Position numbers and translations under genes: made by a program
In this document: positions 1 to 6,229 of the stretch, piece after piece
Layout of the letters: each line of letters opens with the position of its first letter
How positions within the stretch are numbered: the stretch's first letter is position 1
Assembly: GCA_964361435.1 (NCBI GenBank)
Contig: CAYIAN010000011.1
Location: forward strand, 1 to 13,326
Source of the DNA: GWA2-46-10 sp964361435
GTDB taxonomy: Bacteria; Patescibacteriota; Minisyncoccia; UBA6257; Colwellbacteraceae
Reading direction: 5' to 3'
Length of the DNA stretch: 13,326 bases
The notes under the pieces: generated by a model
Seen by the model: only the letters and a program-made list of their open reading frames with translations
Database searches by the model: none
What the model was told of the DNA's origin: nothing

Positions 1-647
1 TCTACAACTTCTCCTTTCCAATAATTTATTCCTTTGCAAACAACTTTTCCATTTTTATAATGCGACACTCCCGAAACACCCGAGCGCGACCACTTCGAGC
101 CATCCCAGCTGTCGGGGATAAAGATGACGGGAGGACTATATACGGTTTTTTCGGACGAACACCATCTTAGTGGCGCAACTGGTGACGTCAGGCGGCAAGG
201 CGGACTTTGATCAAGGCAAGTAGGCCTCGGCACACAACCTTCCTGCGAACAGCTATCGCTAGTTACTGAGTATTTCAAGACTCCACTTCCCCAGGTCAAC
301 TCATCAAAATGGCACTTCGAGGTTGAAGACTCAGGAGCAGAATTGTATTGGCGGAATTTACCTCCATCCATATCTCCAAACCATAGGACGCTACGGTTCG
401 GAGACGAAGGATTTACATAGTTGGTATCCTCAAGATAAAGGCTCTTAATCAAGCCGAGATTGGGGTAATAATCTTTTAGGTTGTAAGTAGTTGGTTTCTC
501 GAATGAAGCACTGAATTTCGAGTTAACTACGGATGCCTTATAAAGATCACTATTTTGCACATTGCCCCCCATAAATAAGGCGATGATCACAAGGAAAGCG
601 ACACCCAGGACTTTTTTCATATAACCCGGTATTTTCACTTTACCCAT
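1..647 (-). CDS. Secreted cysteine-containing protein of unknown function (partial, C-terminus outside window)
   Basis: Reading the minus strand from ATG at 647, the frame stays open for 215 codons to the window edge, so the stop lies outside. The protein starts MGKVKIPGYMKK and continues into a hydrophobic stretch (about residues 13-27, VLGVAFLVIIALFMGG), a signal peptide or membrane anchor. The rest is polar and aromatic-rich, with at least seven cysteines, five of them clustered between about residues 130 and 165, suggesting disulfides outside the cell. I do not recognise the family. An internal ATG at 620 would give a more usual signal peptide (MKKVLGVAFLV), but an extended -10 box (TGG-CATAAT, 654-659) ends six bases before 647 and favours the longer start. 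It is transcribed divergently from gpsA across 58 bases. Confidence 0.72.
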   Translation of the reverse strand, partial: MGKVKIPGYMKKVLGVAFLVIIALFMGGNVQNSDLYKASVVNSKFSASFEKPTTYNLKDYYPNLGLIKSLYLEDTNYVNPSSPNRSVLWFGDMDGGKFRQYNSAPESSTSKCHFDELTWGSGVLKYSVTSDSCSQEGCVPRPTCLDQSPPCRLTSPVAPLRWCSSEKTVYSPPVIFIPDSWDGSKWSRSGVSGVSHYKNGKVVCKGINYWKGEVV

Positions 648-653
648 GTTTTG

Positions 654-659
654 ATTATG
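654..659 (-). promoter_or_regulatory. Candidate extended -10 box for the secreted-protein gene
   Basis: On the minus strand CATAAT is preceded directly by TGG (a TGn extended -10 element) and followed by six bases before the ATG at 647. Transcription would begin at or next to the A of the start codon. No good -35 is seen at 17-base spacing. Position and form match the other unit-start promoters in the window. Confidence 0.35.
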
Positions 660-668
660 CCAAAAGCC

Positions 669-697
669 ATGCCATTAAAGTGCATATTTGATAGAAT
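669..697 (+). promoter_or_regulatory. Candidate gpsA-glpK promoter, leaderless type
   Basis: ATGCCA at 669-674 matches four of six -35 consensus bases. A 17-base spacer ends in TGA, followed by TAGAAT at 692-697. Only eight bases separate this -10 from the gpsA ATG at 706, so the transcript would carry about two bases of leader. No Shine-Dalgarno sequence precedes the ATG. It shares a 58-base interval with the divergent promoter of the secreted-protein gene. Confidence 0.4.
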
Positions 698-705
698 AAA
701 GACAT

Positions 706-1590
706 ATGCAAAAACGCATTCTCATAGTGGGTGCCGGGGAGATAGGATCAGCCCTTTTTGCGGTTCTTAAGAAAAACAAGAATAATCATATATCTATTTG
801 GGATATTGACCCCAAGCGCTGTTTCCCCAAAGATTCTCTCGAAAAGATGGCCTCCGATACCGATTTTCTGTTTTTTTGTATCCCCTCTCATGCTATTGAT
901 ACATGCATATACAAAGTCAAAAAACACCCCGGAGGCAAGACTATTGTAATTTCCCTTACTAAAGGCATTGAACGTAAACGAGGATTTCTAACCAGTGAAC
1001 TGCTGATAAAGAGTTTCGGCAAGGAGCGAATCGCCCTACTCGCCGGCCCCATGCTCGCAGAGGAGTTAAAAATGGGACTCAAGACCAAAGCTTGCCTTGC
1101 CGCAAGCAGCAGCGTCTTCAACAAAATATCTTCCCTGTTTACGAATACCTTTCTTTCACTAGAACGATTGGATGACATCCATGGAGCATCTGCCTGCGGG
1201 GTACTCAAGAATATATATTCTCTTGGATTGGGAATAGCCGAAGGACTCAAGATGGGCTCAAACACCAGGGGCATATTGCTTCTCCAGGCCACCAGGGAAA
1301 TGCGAGCATTGATGCCTCAATTTAAAGGTAACCCGACAACCGTTCTGACACTTGCTGGCTTGGGAGATTTAGAGGCCACAAGCAGTAGCGAGTTTTCTAA
1401 AAATCACGCCACTGGCTCAATGATCGCCAAAGGCAAAAAGATTACTCACTTTAGTGAGGGGCATTTATCCCTACCTTTAGTTGTAAAACGTATTGGCAAA
1501 AAGAGATTACCTCCATTTATGAAAGCTATTTACCAGGTGGCCAAAGAAAAGAAGGATCCCCGTAAAATATTTAATGCACTGATTCAATAA
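706..1590 (+). CDS. gpsA: Glycerol-3-phosphate dehydrogenase [NAD(P)+]
   Basis: This cytoplasmic enzyme interconverts dihydroxyacetone phosphate and sn-glycerol-3-phosphate, the backbone of bacterial phospholipids. The 294-residue protein opens with a Rossmann nucleotide-binding loop GAGEIG (9-14). It then shows TKGIE (85-89), GPMLAEE (114-120, the family GPxxAxE motif), LKN with the presumed catalytic Lys168, GSNTRG (184-189, substrate phosphate binding) and LAGLGDL (216-222). It is about 35 residues shorter than typical GpsA (about 330), mainly at the C-terminus, where the usual EG-V-T-A helix is replaced by EGHLSLPLVVKRI. The ATG at 706 is set by the Rossmann strand starting at residue 4 and by a -10 box eight bases upstream. 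The TAA stop shares a base with the glpK ATG (TAATG), indicating an operon and translational coupling. Family assignment is secure; cofactor preference is not determined. Confidence 0.92.
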   Translation: MQKRILIVGAGEIGSALFAVLKKNKNNHISIWDIDPKRCFPKDSLEKMASDTDFLFFCIPSHAIDTCIYKVKKHPGGKTIVISLTKGIERKRGFLTSELLIKSFGKERIALLAGPMLAEELKMGLKTKACLAASSSVFNKISSLFTNTFLSLERLDDIHGASACGVLKNIYSLGLGIAEGLKMGSNTRGILLLQATREMRALMPQFKGNPTTVLTLAGLGDLEATSSSEFSKNHATGSMIAKGKKITHFSEGHLSLPLVVKRIGKKRLPPFMKAIYQVAKEKKDPRKIFNALIQ

Positions 1591-2750
1591 TGAAGAGTTT
1601 TTTGGTTCTGGATGTTGGGACTACAGGAGTAAAGGGATTTGTCTTTGATGAAAATTTAAAACTCCTAGTCAAAAGCTATTACCGTTTGCATAAACGTTTT
1701 CCTAAAAAGGGTTGGGTGGAACAAAACCCCAAGGAGCTACTTGGTAAATCGATACTGGCTCTCAAGAGAGTCGTAAAAGAATCTGGAGTCTCTTCTAAAT
1801 CCCTAATTTCTTTTGGGATAACAAACCAGAGAGAAACCACTATCCTTTGGAATAAAAAAACGGGTAAACCAATTTACCCAGCAATAGTATGGGAAGATAC
1901 GCGCACTGCCGCGAAAACAAAAGAATGGGGTAAAAAATATAACTCTCTTGTCAGAAAAAAGACGGGGCTTCCCGTAGATCCATATTTTTCTGCTACCAAA
2001 ATTGCCTGGATTCTCGAAAATGTACCCAAAGCAAAGCTCCTTTTGGAGGAAAATAAAGTTCTTTTTGGCACGGTAGATACGTGGATACTGTGGAATCTTT
2101 CCAAAGAAAAAAGTCACATCACGGATTACACTAACGCCTCACGCACTCTGCTTTTCAATATTCAAAAACTTACCTGGGATAAACATCTACTTAATATCTT
2201 CAAAGTGCCAAAAAAAATTCTTCCTAAAGTACAACCATCGGGTTCATTATTCGGCCACCTCAACTCAAAAGTATTGGGAATTTCTTTACCCATAAAGGCA
2301 ATATGTGGAGATCAGCAAGCCAGTATGTACGCCGCCGGAGTAAAGCCCTACACCACTAAGATCACCTATGGCACAGGAACGTTTATTATGCAAATCATTG
2401 GTTCCAAGTTCAAACAGCGCAAATCATTTTTCACCACCCTTGCCCCTACAGCTTCCAAGCCGGTGTATGCCCTAGAGGATAAGACAGATTGTTGTGGCAA
2501 TAAGGTAGATAAACTACTCAAGAAGAAACTTTCTTTGGTTCCCATTATATCCACTCTTAGTAAAATGGTTGCCTCGAAAATCAAGAAACTCCCCTATAAA
2601 CCAAAAAAACTAATTGTGGATGGCGGTTTAACCCAAGCCCCTGCATTAGTTTCCATCCAATCAAAAGCTGCTGACATCCCAGTTTTCAGACAATCAATAC
2701 ATGATGGCACAGGGCTCGGTGTCGCCAAACTCCTTAAATCGTTGAATTAG
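1590..2750 (+). CDS. glpK: Glycerol kinase-like FGGY kinase, shortened C-terminal half
   Basis: It is predicted to phosphorylate glycerol to sn-glycerol-3-phosphate with ATP. FGGY landmarks are clear: DVGTTG (8-13, phosphate loop), NQRET (79-83), WEDTR (101-105), DPYFSATK (130-137), GDQQ (240-243, catalytic base Asp241), GTGTF (261-265), YALE (293-296) and DGG (344-346). The glycerol contacts of E. coli GlpK (Arg83, Glu84, Tyr135, Asp245, Gln246) align with Arg81, Glu82, Tyr132, Asp241 and Gln242, so substrate choice looks conserved. The protein has 386 residues against about 500. Some 58 residues are missing between YALE and DGG, including the GLGAPYW block, and about 50 after DGG. The last part (HDGTGLGVAKLL) still resembles the family's TALGAAYLAG helix, so this is not a simple truncation or frameshift. 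It overlaps gpsA by one base; the paired genes supply or recycle glycerol-3-phosphate. Another FGGY substrate is possible but less likely. Confidence 0.85.
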   Translation: MKSFLVLDVGTTGVKGFVFDENLKLLVKSYYRLHKRFPKKGWVEQNPKELLGKSILALKRVVKESGVSSKSLISFGITNQRETTILWNKKTGKPIYPAIVWEDTRTAAKTKEWGKKYNSLVRKKTGLPVDPYFSATKIAWILENVPKAKLLLEENKVLFGTVDTWILWNLSKEKSHITDYTNASRTLLFNIQKLTWDKHLLNIFKVPKKILPKVQPSGSLFGHLNSKVLGISLPIKAICGDQQASMYAAGVKPYTTKITYGTGTFIMQIIGSKFKQRKSFFTTLAPTASKPVYALEDKTDCCGNKVDKLLKKKLSLVPIISTLSKMVASKIKKLPYKPKKLIVDGGLTQAPALVSIQSKAADIPVFRQSIHDGTGLGVAKLLKSLN

Positions 2751-2769
2751 AGGGGTCATTCCATATACT
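2742..2769 (+). promoter_or_regulatory. tRNA-Met promoter
   Basis: TTGAAT (2742-2747), a 16-base spacer and TATACT (2764-2769) form a good sigma70-type promoter. The -35 overlaps the last codons of glpK. The -10 lies 12 bases before the mature tRNA 5' end, leaving a short leader for RNase P to remove. Confidence 0.55.
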
Positions 2770-2781
2770 ATTAGGAATTAA

Positions 2782-2858
2782 GCCGGCATAGCTCAGTTGG
2801 TTAGAGCGAGGGACTCATAAACCCTAGGTCGGAGGTTCGATTCCTCCTGTCGGCACCA
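2782..2858 (+). tRNA. tRNA-Met (CAT), probably elongator; CCA encoded
   Basis: The 77 bases fold as a full cloverleaf: acceptor GCCGGCA/TGTCGGC with one G-T pair, D-stem GCTC/GAGC, anticodon loop CTCATAA with CAT at 2816-2818, variable loop AGGTC and T-stem GGAGG/CCTCC. The discriminator A is followed by an encoded CCA. A normal G1-C72 pair argues against initiator tRNA. The C4-G69 and C5-G68 pairs used as TilS determinants in E. coli tRNA-Ile2 are absent (G-C and G-T here), so elongator Met is favoured, but Ile2(CAT) cannot be fully excluded. The bottom anticodon-stem position is an A-A mismatch (31/39). Confidence 0.93.
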
Positions 2859-2904
2859 ACATCTGACTTTCGGAAAATTGACCGACTTTTTCGTTGGCGG
2901 CGCA

Positions 2905-2944
2905 TTGTTGAAAACCCATCAAGCACTAAAATAAATGGTAAAAT
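2905..2944 (+). promoter_or_regulatory. Promoter region of the ATP-grasp/methyltransferase unit
   Basis: Two alternatives are visible. TGG-TAAAAT (extended -10, hexamer 2939-2944) ends six bases before the GTG start at 2951 and would give a leaderless mRNA. TTGTTG (2905-2910) with a 16-base spacer and TAAAAT (2927-2932) would give a leader of about a dozen bases. No Shine-Dalgarno sequence precedes the GTG in either case. The rest of the 92-base gap after tRNA-Met shows no clear terminator. Confidence 0.42.
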
Positions 2945-2950
2945 CATTCC

Positions 2951-4141
2951 GTGGAAGATAAGGATTTTTGTGAAGGATGTGGACAATCGAACTTATACCA
3001 TCTCAGTATGTGGTTAGAAGAATTAACTAGCCACATTTTACCTCCGCTCAAATTGTCACAGAAAATCGATGTCTTCCTTGATGTTCTCCTTGAGAAGATC
3101 TTTACCGTAACGGGTTTCGCAAAGTTTACAACTAACTATAACCACTCAGATATCCAGCTCCGATCTGCTTATTTTATTGATGAAATGAAAAAGCGCGGTG
3201 CGGTCTTTCGCGTGTTGCAATCTGTCTTTGGTTTTACGAATCATTTTAAGATGGAAATTGGAGATAAGGTTATCCGGTTCGATACGCTACCGACGGTAGA
3301 TTTTGCAAGTAAGTTCACCTCCGCAATTGTTGATGATAAAGAATTGGCTAAACGTCATTGTGAAAAAGGTGGGTTTCCCACTGCAAAGGGTCAAGCATTT
3401 TGGTTTTGGCAAAAAAAGAAAGCTGTTTTATTCGCGCAGCATATCGGCTTCCCTCTTGTGGCTAAGCCAAGAGGAGGATCTTTCAGTCACCATGTAACCA
3501 CAAACATACAAGACAAAAAACATCTCGAAGAGGCGATTGTTCATGCGATTATTTACTCACCGACGTTTATTGTCGAAAAGTATATTCCCAACGCTTTCGT
3601 TTATAGGGCAACGGTAATCAATTTCGATTTTGTAGTATGTGTCCAACAAGTGCCAGCGAATATTGTTGGCGATGGAATTTTAACAATACGTAAGCTTATC
3701 GACCAAAAGAACGATGATCCCCGTCGGGGACAACCCAATCAAAAACAATTTACGCTCTATGAAATTGTAGAAAATAAAATGACTCAAATGTTACTTGCAG
3801 AAAAGGGGTATAACTACAAAACAGTTCCGGAGAAAGGAGAAATTGTCTATCTACAAAAAGACCCATTTTTAAAGCTAGGAGGTGATCTTATAGAAATAAC
3901 TCCCAAAGTTCACAAAGATAATTTGAAATTATTCACGGATCTTGCTCGTTTTTTCGATATACGAGTAACTGGTATTGATTTTTTAACGAGAGATGTCGCC
4001 ATTTCTTGGAAAAACCAGCCCTGTGCGATTTTAGAGTTAAACAGCGTTCCCTGTATTGAACTACATCACTCCCCATCATCTGGAACGCCCACTAATCCAG
4101 CAGGGGCATTGGCAAGTATGTTTTCAAAATATTATCTATGA
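2951..4141 (+). CDS. Stand-alone ATP-grasp ligase, cyanophycin-synthetase-like
   Basis: Predicted ATP-dependent carboxylate-amine ligase, 396 residues, GTG start. The ATP-grasp module spans about 130-390: FPTAKG (142-147), LVAKP with ATP-binding Lys172, FIVEKYI with Glu209, VPANIVGDG (234-242), DPRRG (256-260), LGGDLIEIT (309-317), VTGIDF with Asp343, and LELN with Glu362 and Asn364 as likely metal ligands. The block from VPANIVGDG to ELNS closely follows the ATP-grasp domain of cyanophycin synthetase CphA, but the Mur-ligase-like domain that adds arginine is absent, so it cannot make cyanophycin alone. The first 120 residues are not CphA-like and include one CxxC (Cys7, Cys10). The GTG is favoured by a -10 box six bases upstream; ATG 3008 is an alternative. 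It overlaps the methyltransferase gene by 4 bases (ATGA). Substrates are unknown. Confidence 0.82.
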   Translation: MEDKDFCEGCGQSNLYHLSMWLEELTSHILPPLKLSQKIDVFLDVLLEKIFTVTGFAKFTTNYNHSDIQLRSAYFIDEMKKRGAVFRVLQSVFGFTNHFKMEIGDKVIRFDTLPTVDFASKFTSAIVDDKELAKRHCEKGGFPTAKGQAFWFWQKKKAVLFAQHIGFPLVAKPRGGSFSHHVTTNIQDKKHLEEAIVHAIIYSPTFIVEKYIPNAFVYRATVINFDFVVCVQQVPANIVGDGILTIRKLIDQKNDDPRRGQPNQKQFTLYEIVENKMTQMLLAEKGYNYKTVPEKGEIVYLQKDPFLKLGGDLIEITPKVHKDNLKLFTDLARFFDIRVTGIDFLTRDVAISWKNQPCAILELNSVPCIELHHSPSSGTPTNPAGALASMFSKYYL

Positions 4142-4704
4142 ACACCCTGATCTATGTTGCTGTGTTGTTAATCCTTTTTGGTTTACTTAGTTTTCTGTTG
4201 TTACTACTGGTTATTGTGGTTGATTCTGTTGTGCGAGGACACGACCTGCCAACTAGCAGAAGGGTAACTAAGAGCATTGTGAAAATTATTTTCGAGTACA
4301 GAGCCGCCAGAAATTTTTACGACCTTGGCTGTGCGTACGGCGCACTCGCCATCCGTGTCAAGAGAAAATTTCCCACTTTATCCGTGCATGCTATAGATAA
4401 CAATCCGATACGGATTACTCTCGCAAAAATTAGAGCGTTAGGGGGGAGACGCAATATCCAATTTGTACACAGAAATATTTTTGATGTGAATTTAAACGAT
4501 GCCGATATCGTTTATTCTTATCTTTCGTATGATTTAATGCCGCTTCTCGAGAACAAACTTCAAAAAGAGTTGAAGCGAGGAGCAATTGTTATTACCAACA
4601 CGTCACATTTCTCAACTTGGAAGCCAATACAAAAGATTGTTACTTATCCCAAAATTTCCAAGATGCCAGATTTTGAAACCTTGTTTGTATATCAAAAGAT
4701 GTAG
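4138..4704 (+). CDS. Membrane-anchored class I methyltransferase, FAM173-like
   Basis: The 188-residue protein begins with one strongly hydrophobic helix (about 4-29) that would anchor it in the membrane. A Rossmann methyltransferase follows: DLGCAYG (62-68, SAM motif I), AIDNNP (85-90, post-motif I acidic residue Asp87), then FDVNLNDADIVYSYLS (115-130) and an LENKLQKELKRGAIV segment (137-151) ending at TWKP. The order of N-terminal helix, a Pro-Thr before the fold (DLPTS, 36-40), motif I, a D-V-x-L segment, a KL-x-x-EL-x-x-GA segment and a final W-x-P matches the FAM173/ANTKMT protein-lysine methyltransferases of mitochondria and their small bacterial relatives. I recognise this by pattern only. 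Start and upstream stop overlap (ATGA), so it is probably translationally coupled to the ATP-grasp gene. The substrate is unknown; a membrane-associated protein or the ligase product is plausible. Confidence 0.72.
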   Translation: MNTLIYVAVLLILFGLLSFLLLLLVIVVDSVVRGHDLPTSRRVTKSIVKIIFEYRAARNFYDLGCAYGALAIRVKRKFPTLSVHAIDNNPIRITLAKIRALGGRRNIQFVHRNIFDVNLNDADIVYSYLSYDLMPLLENKLQKELKRGAIVITNTSHFSTWKPIQKIVTYPKISKMPDFETLFVYQKM

Positions 4705-4715
4705 TAGTAAAATTC

Positions 4716-4732
4716 TCCCGACGCTATCGGGA
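4716..4732. other. Small hairpin, TCCCGA-CGCTA-TCGGGA
   Basis: A perfect 6-base-pair stem with a 5-base loop starts 11 bases after the methyltransferase stop. It has no T-run on the plus strand, so it is a weak terminator candidate; on the minus strand it is followed by GAATTTT. The spacer 4705-4882 also holds a run of nine C (4755-4763) and no gene that I can support. Confidence 0.4.
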
Positions 4733-4868
4733 AAGTAGACATCCGGTAGGATTACCCCCCCCCGAAACGGTCCTTTCCACGTATTTCCAGTAACCAGCAA
4801 TAGAGAACAAAGTAATTAGTTCAGAGCGAGAAATTTTGTTAAAATTAGTTCTAGTTTGATTGGATAGA

Positions 4869-4874
4869 TACAAT
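4869..4874 (+). promoter_or_regulatory. Candidate -10 box of murD, leaderless type
   Basis: TACAAT lies eight bases before the murD ATG, in an AT-rich stretch, with no Shine-Dalgarno sequence. The spacing matches gpsA and the repeat-protein gene. The -35 region at 17 bases is poor (TAGTTC). A second hexamer, TAAAAT at 4840-4845, is an alternative giving a longer leader. Confidence 0.38.
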
Positions 4875-4882
4875 AGATATAC

Positions 4883-6103
4883 ATGAAAATAGCAATTTTA
4901 GGAGGATTGGGCATGGAGGGACAAGCGCTTTTGAAGTACCTCAAAAAACACGACCCCCAGGCGGATGTTACTCTTCTTGATCAAAAGCTTGACCCAAATT
5001 ATCTCTTAAACCTTGACCAGTTCGATCTCGTATACCGCTCCCCCGGGGTTCTCTACAATCTTCCGGAAATCCAAAAAGCGATTAGGAGGGGGGTTAAATT
5101 CTCGAGCCCCACAAATCTTTTCTTCGAAAAAGCACGAGGGAAGATAATCGGGATTACCGGAACCAAGGGCAAGGGAACCACTACCCGATTAGTATACGAA
5201 ATCCTTAAGAATGCTGGATTTGAAGTGTATCTTGCGGGGAATATCGGAGAGGCAGCTACGGATATCCTAGATCAACTTACCGAGAAATCTATTACTGTCT
5301 TGGAGCTCTCAAACGTACAGCTTTGGGATATTAAACATTCTCCCCACATAGCGGGAGTGCTTGGAATATTCCCAGATCACCTAGATTGGCATAAGAATTT
5401 CAGAGAATACTTGGAAACCAAATTTGGCATTGCTAAATTCCAAAGTGCAAACGATTTTATCTTTTACATGCAAGACAATAAATTTGCCAAAAAAGTAGCC
5501 AAGAAAAGCAAGGGGCATAAAATCGCAGTTGACTTTGAAAACATCAAGTTCTCCCTCACTATACCCGGAGAGCACAATCGCAAAAACGCCGCTATGGCTG
5601 CGGCTATCTGTGCTCACGTTGGAGTGAAACCGGAGATAATTCTGGAAACTATCAGAAATTATAAAGGACTTCCTTACCGTCTAACTAAAGTGGATACAAA
5701 AAGGGGTATCACATATTACAACGATTCCGCCTCCACCAATCCCCAAACCACGTGTGCGGCAATAAGGGCTTTCCCTGAAAAAAGGAAGATCCTTATAGCC
5801 GGCGGATCAGACAAAGGATTAGATTACAAACCCTTAAGAGACGCCCTCGCGAGTGAGGCGGGAGTCAAACTCGTAGTACTCTATGGCGCAAACCGCGAGA
5901 AGGTTAATAACGCTCTAGGAACTATCGCTCCCACAAAATTAGTTTCTGGTACCTTAATAGATGTAGTTAAGTTAGCTAGTGCGGAAGCCTCCAAAGAAGA
6001 TATTGTTATTTTCTCGCCAGGCTCAGCCAGTTTCGATATGTTTGCAAACTATAAAGAACGGGGGGCCTCCTTTGATGAGATTGTCAAACATATAAAGGAT
6101 TAG
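4883..6103 (+). CDS. murD: UDP-N-acetylmuramoyl-L-alanine--D-glutamate ligase
   Basis: This cytoplasmic Mur ligase adds D-glutamate to UDP-MurNAc-L-Ala with ATP. The 406 residues show three Mur domains. The N-terminal UDP-binding fold has GGLGMEG (7-13) and SPG (53-55). The central ATPase has ITGTKGKGTT (91-100, P-loop), LAGNIG (117-122), ELSNVQL (141-147), PDHLDWH (164-170) and Lys185 as the likely carbamylated lysine. The C-terminal domain has IPGEHNRKNA (227-236), NDSASTNP (280-287), GGSDKG (307-312) and SPGSASFDMF (378-387). The last motif and GGSDKG separate MurD from MurC, MurE and FolC. It is some 30 residues shorter than typical (about 440). The lysine of the usual NDSKATN motif is Ala283; this position varies in the family. 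It stands alone between a spacer and tRNA-Asp, away from the usual mur cluster. Its presence implies peptidoglycan synthesis. Confidence 0.93.
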   Translation: MKIAILGGLGMEGQALLKYLKKHDPQADVTLLDQKLDPNYLLNLDQFDLVYRSPGVLYNLPEIQKAIRRGVKFSSPTNLFFEKARGKIIGITGTKGKGTTTRLVYEILKNAGFEVYLAGNIGEAATDILDQLTEKSITVLELSNVQLWDIKHSPHIAGVLGIFPDHLDWHKNFREYLETKFGIAKFQSANDFIFYMQDNKFAKKVAKKSKGHKIAVDFENIKFSLTIPGEHNRKNAAMAAAICAHVGVKPEIILETIRNYKGLPYRLTKVDTKRGITYYNDSASTNPQTTCAAIRAFPEKRKILIAGGSDKGLDYKPLRDALASEAGVKLVVLYGANREKVNNALGTIAPTKLVSGTLIDVVKLASAEASKEDIVIFSPGSASFDMFANYKERGASFDEIVKHIKD

Positions 6104-6109
6104 TATACT
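6081..6109 (+). promoter_or_regulatory. tRNA-Asp promoter inside the murD 3' end
   Basis: TTGTCA (6081-6086), a 17-base spacer and TATACT (6104-6109) form the best sigma70-like promoter in the window. The -35 lies within the last codons of murD. The -10 hexamer is identical to that of tRNA-Met and lies 14 bases before the mature tRNA 5' end. Confidence 0.6.
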
Positions 6110-6123
6110 TTCCCTGTTCAGAT

Positions 6124-6197
6124 GCGGGCGTAGCTCAATTGGTTAGAGCGCTTCCCTGTCACGGAAGAGGTTGCCGGTTCGAGCCCGGTCGCTCGCG
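6124..6197 (+). tRNA. tRNA-Asp (GTC), CCA not encoded
   Basis: Full cloverleaf: acceptor GCGGGCG/CGCTCGC, D-stem GCTC/GAGC, anticodon stem CTTCC/GGAAG with loop CTGTCAC (anticodon GTC at 6158-6160) and T-stem GCCGG/CCGGT. The discriminator base is G6197, as expected for tRNA-Asp. The next bases are CAG, so CCA must be added after transcription, unlike the tRNA-Met in this window. It begins 20 bases after the murD stop. Confidence 0.95.
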
Positions 6198-6229
6198 CAG
6201 AAGGCATATAAAATTTTGGGATTTATTTA

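Noticed and set aside
888..1292. Minus-strand reading frame of 134 codons inside gpsA
   Set aside because: It lies opposite a well-supported gene, has no family pattern and no start signal.
2859..2904. Terminator after tRNA-Met
   Set aside because: The T-run near 2886-2891 is preceded only by a 3-4 base-pair stem, too weak to call.
2951..2983. Zinc ribbon in the ATP-grasp protein N-terminus (Cys7, Cys10)
   Set aside because: Only one CxxC pair is present with no second pair nearby, so a zinc ribbon cannot be claimed.
2801..2986. Short minus-strand frame covering tRNA-Met
   Set aside because: It reads through the tRNA gene and the 5' end of the ATP-grasp gene and has no support.
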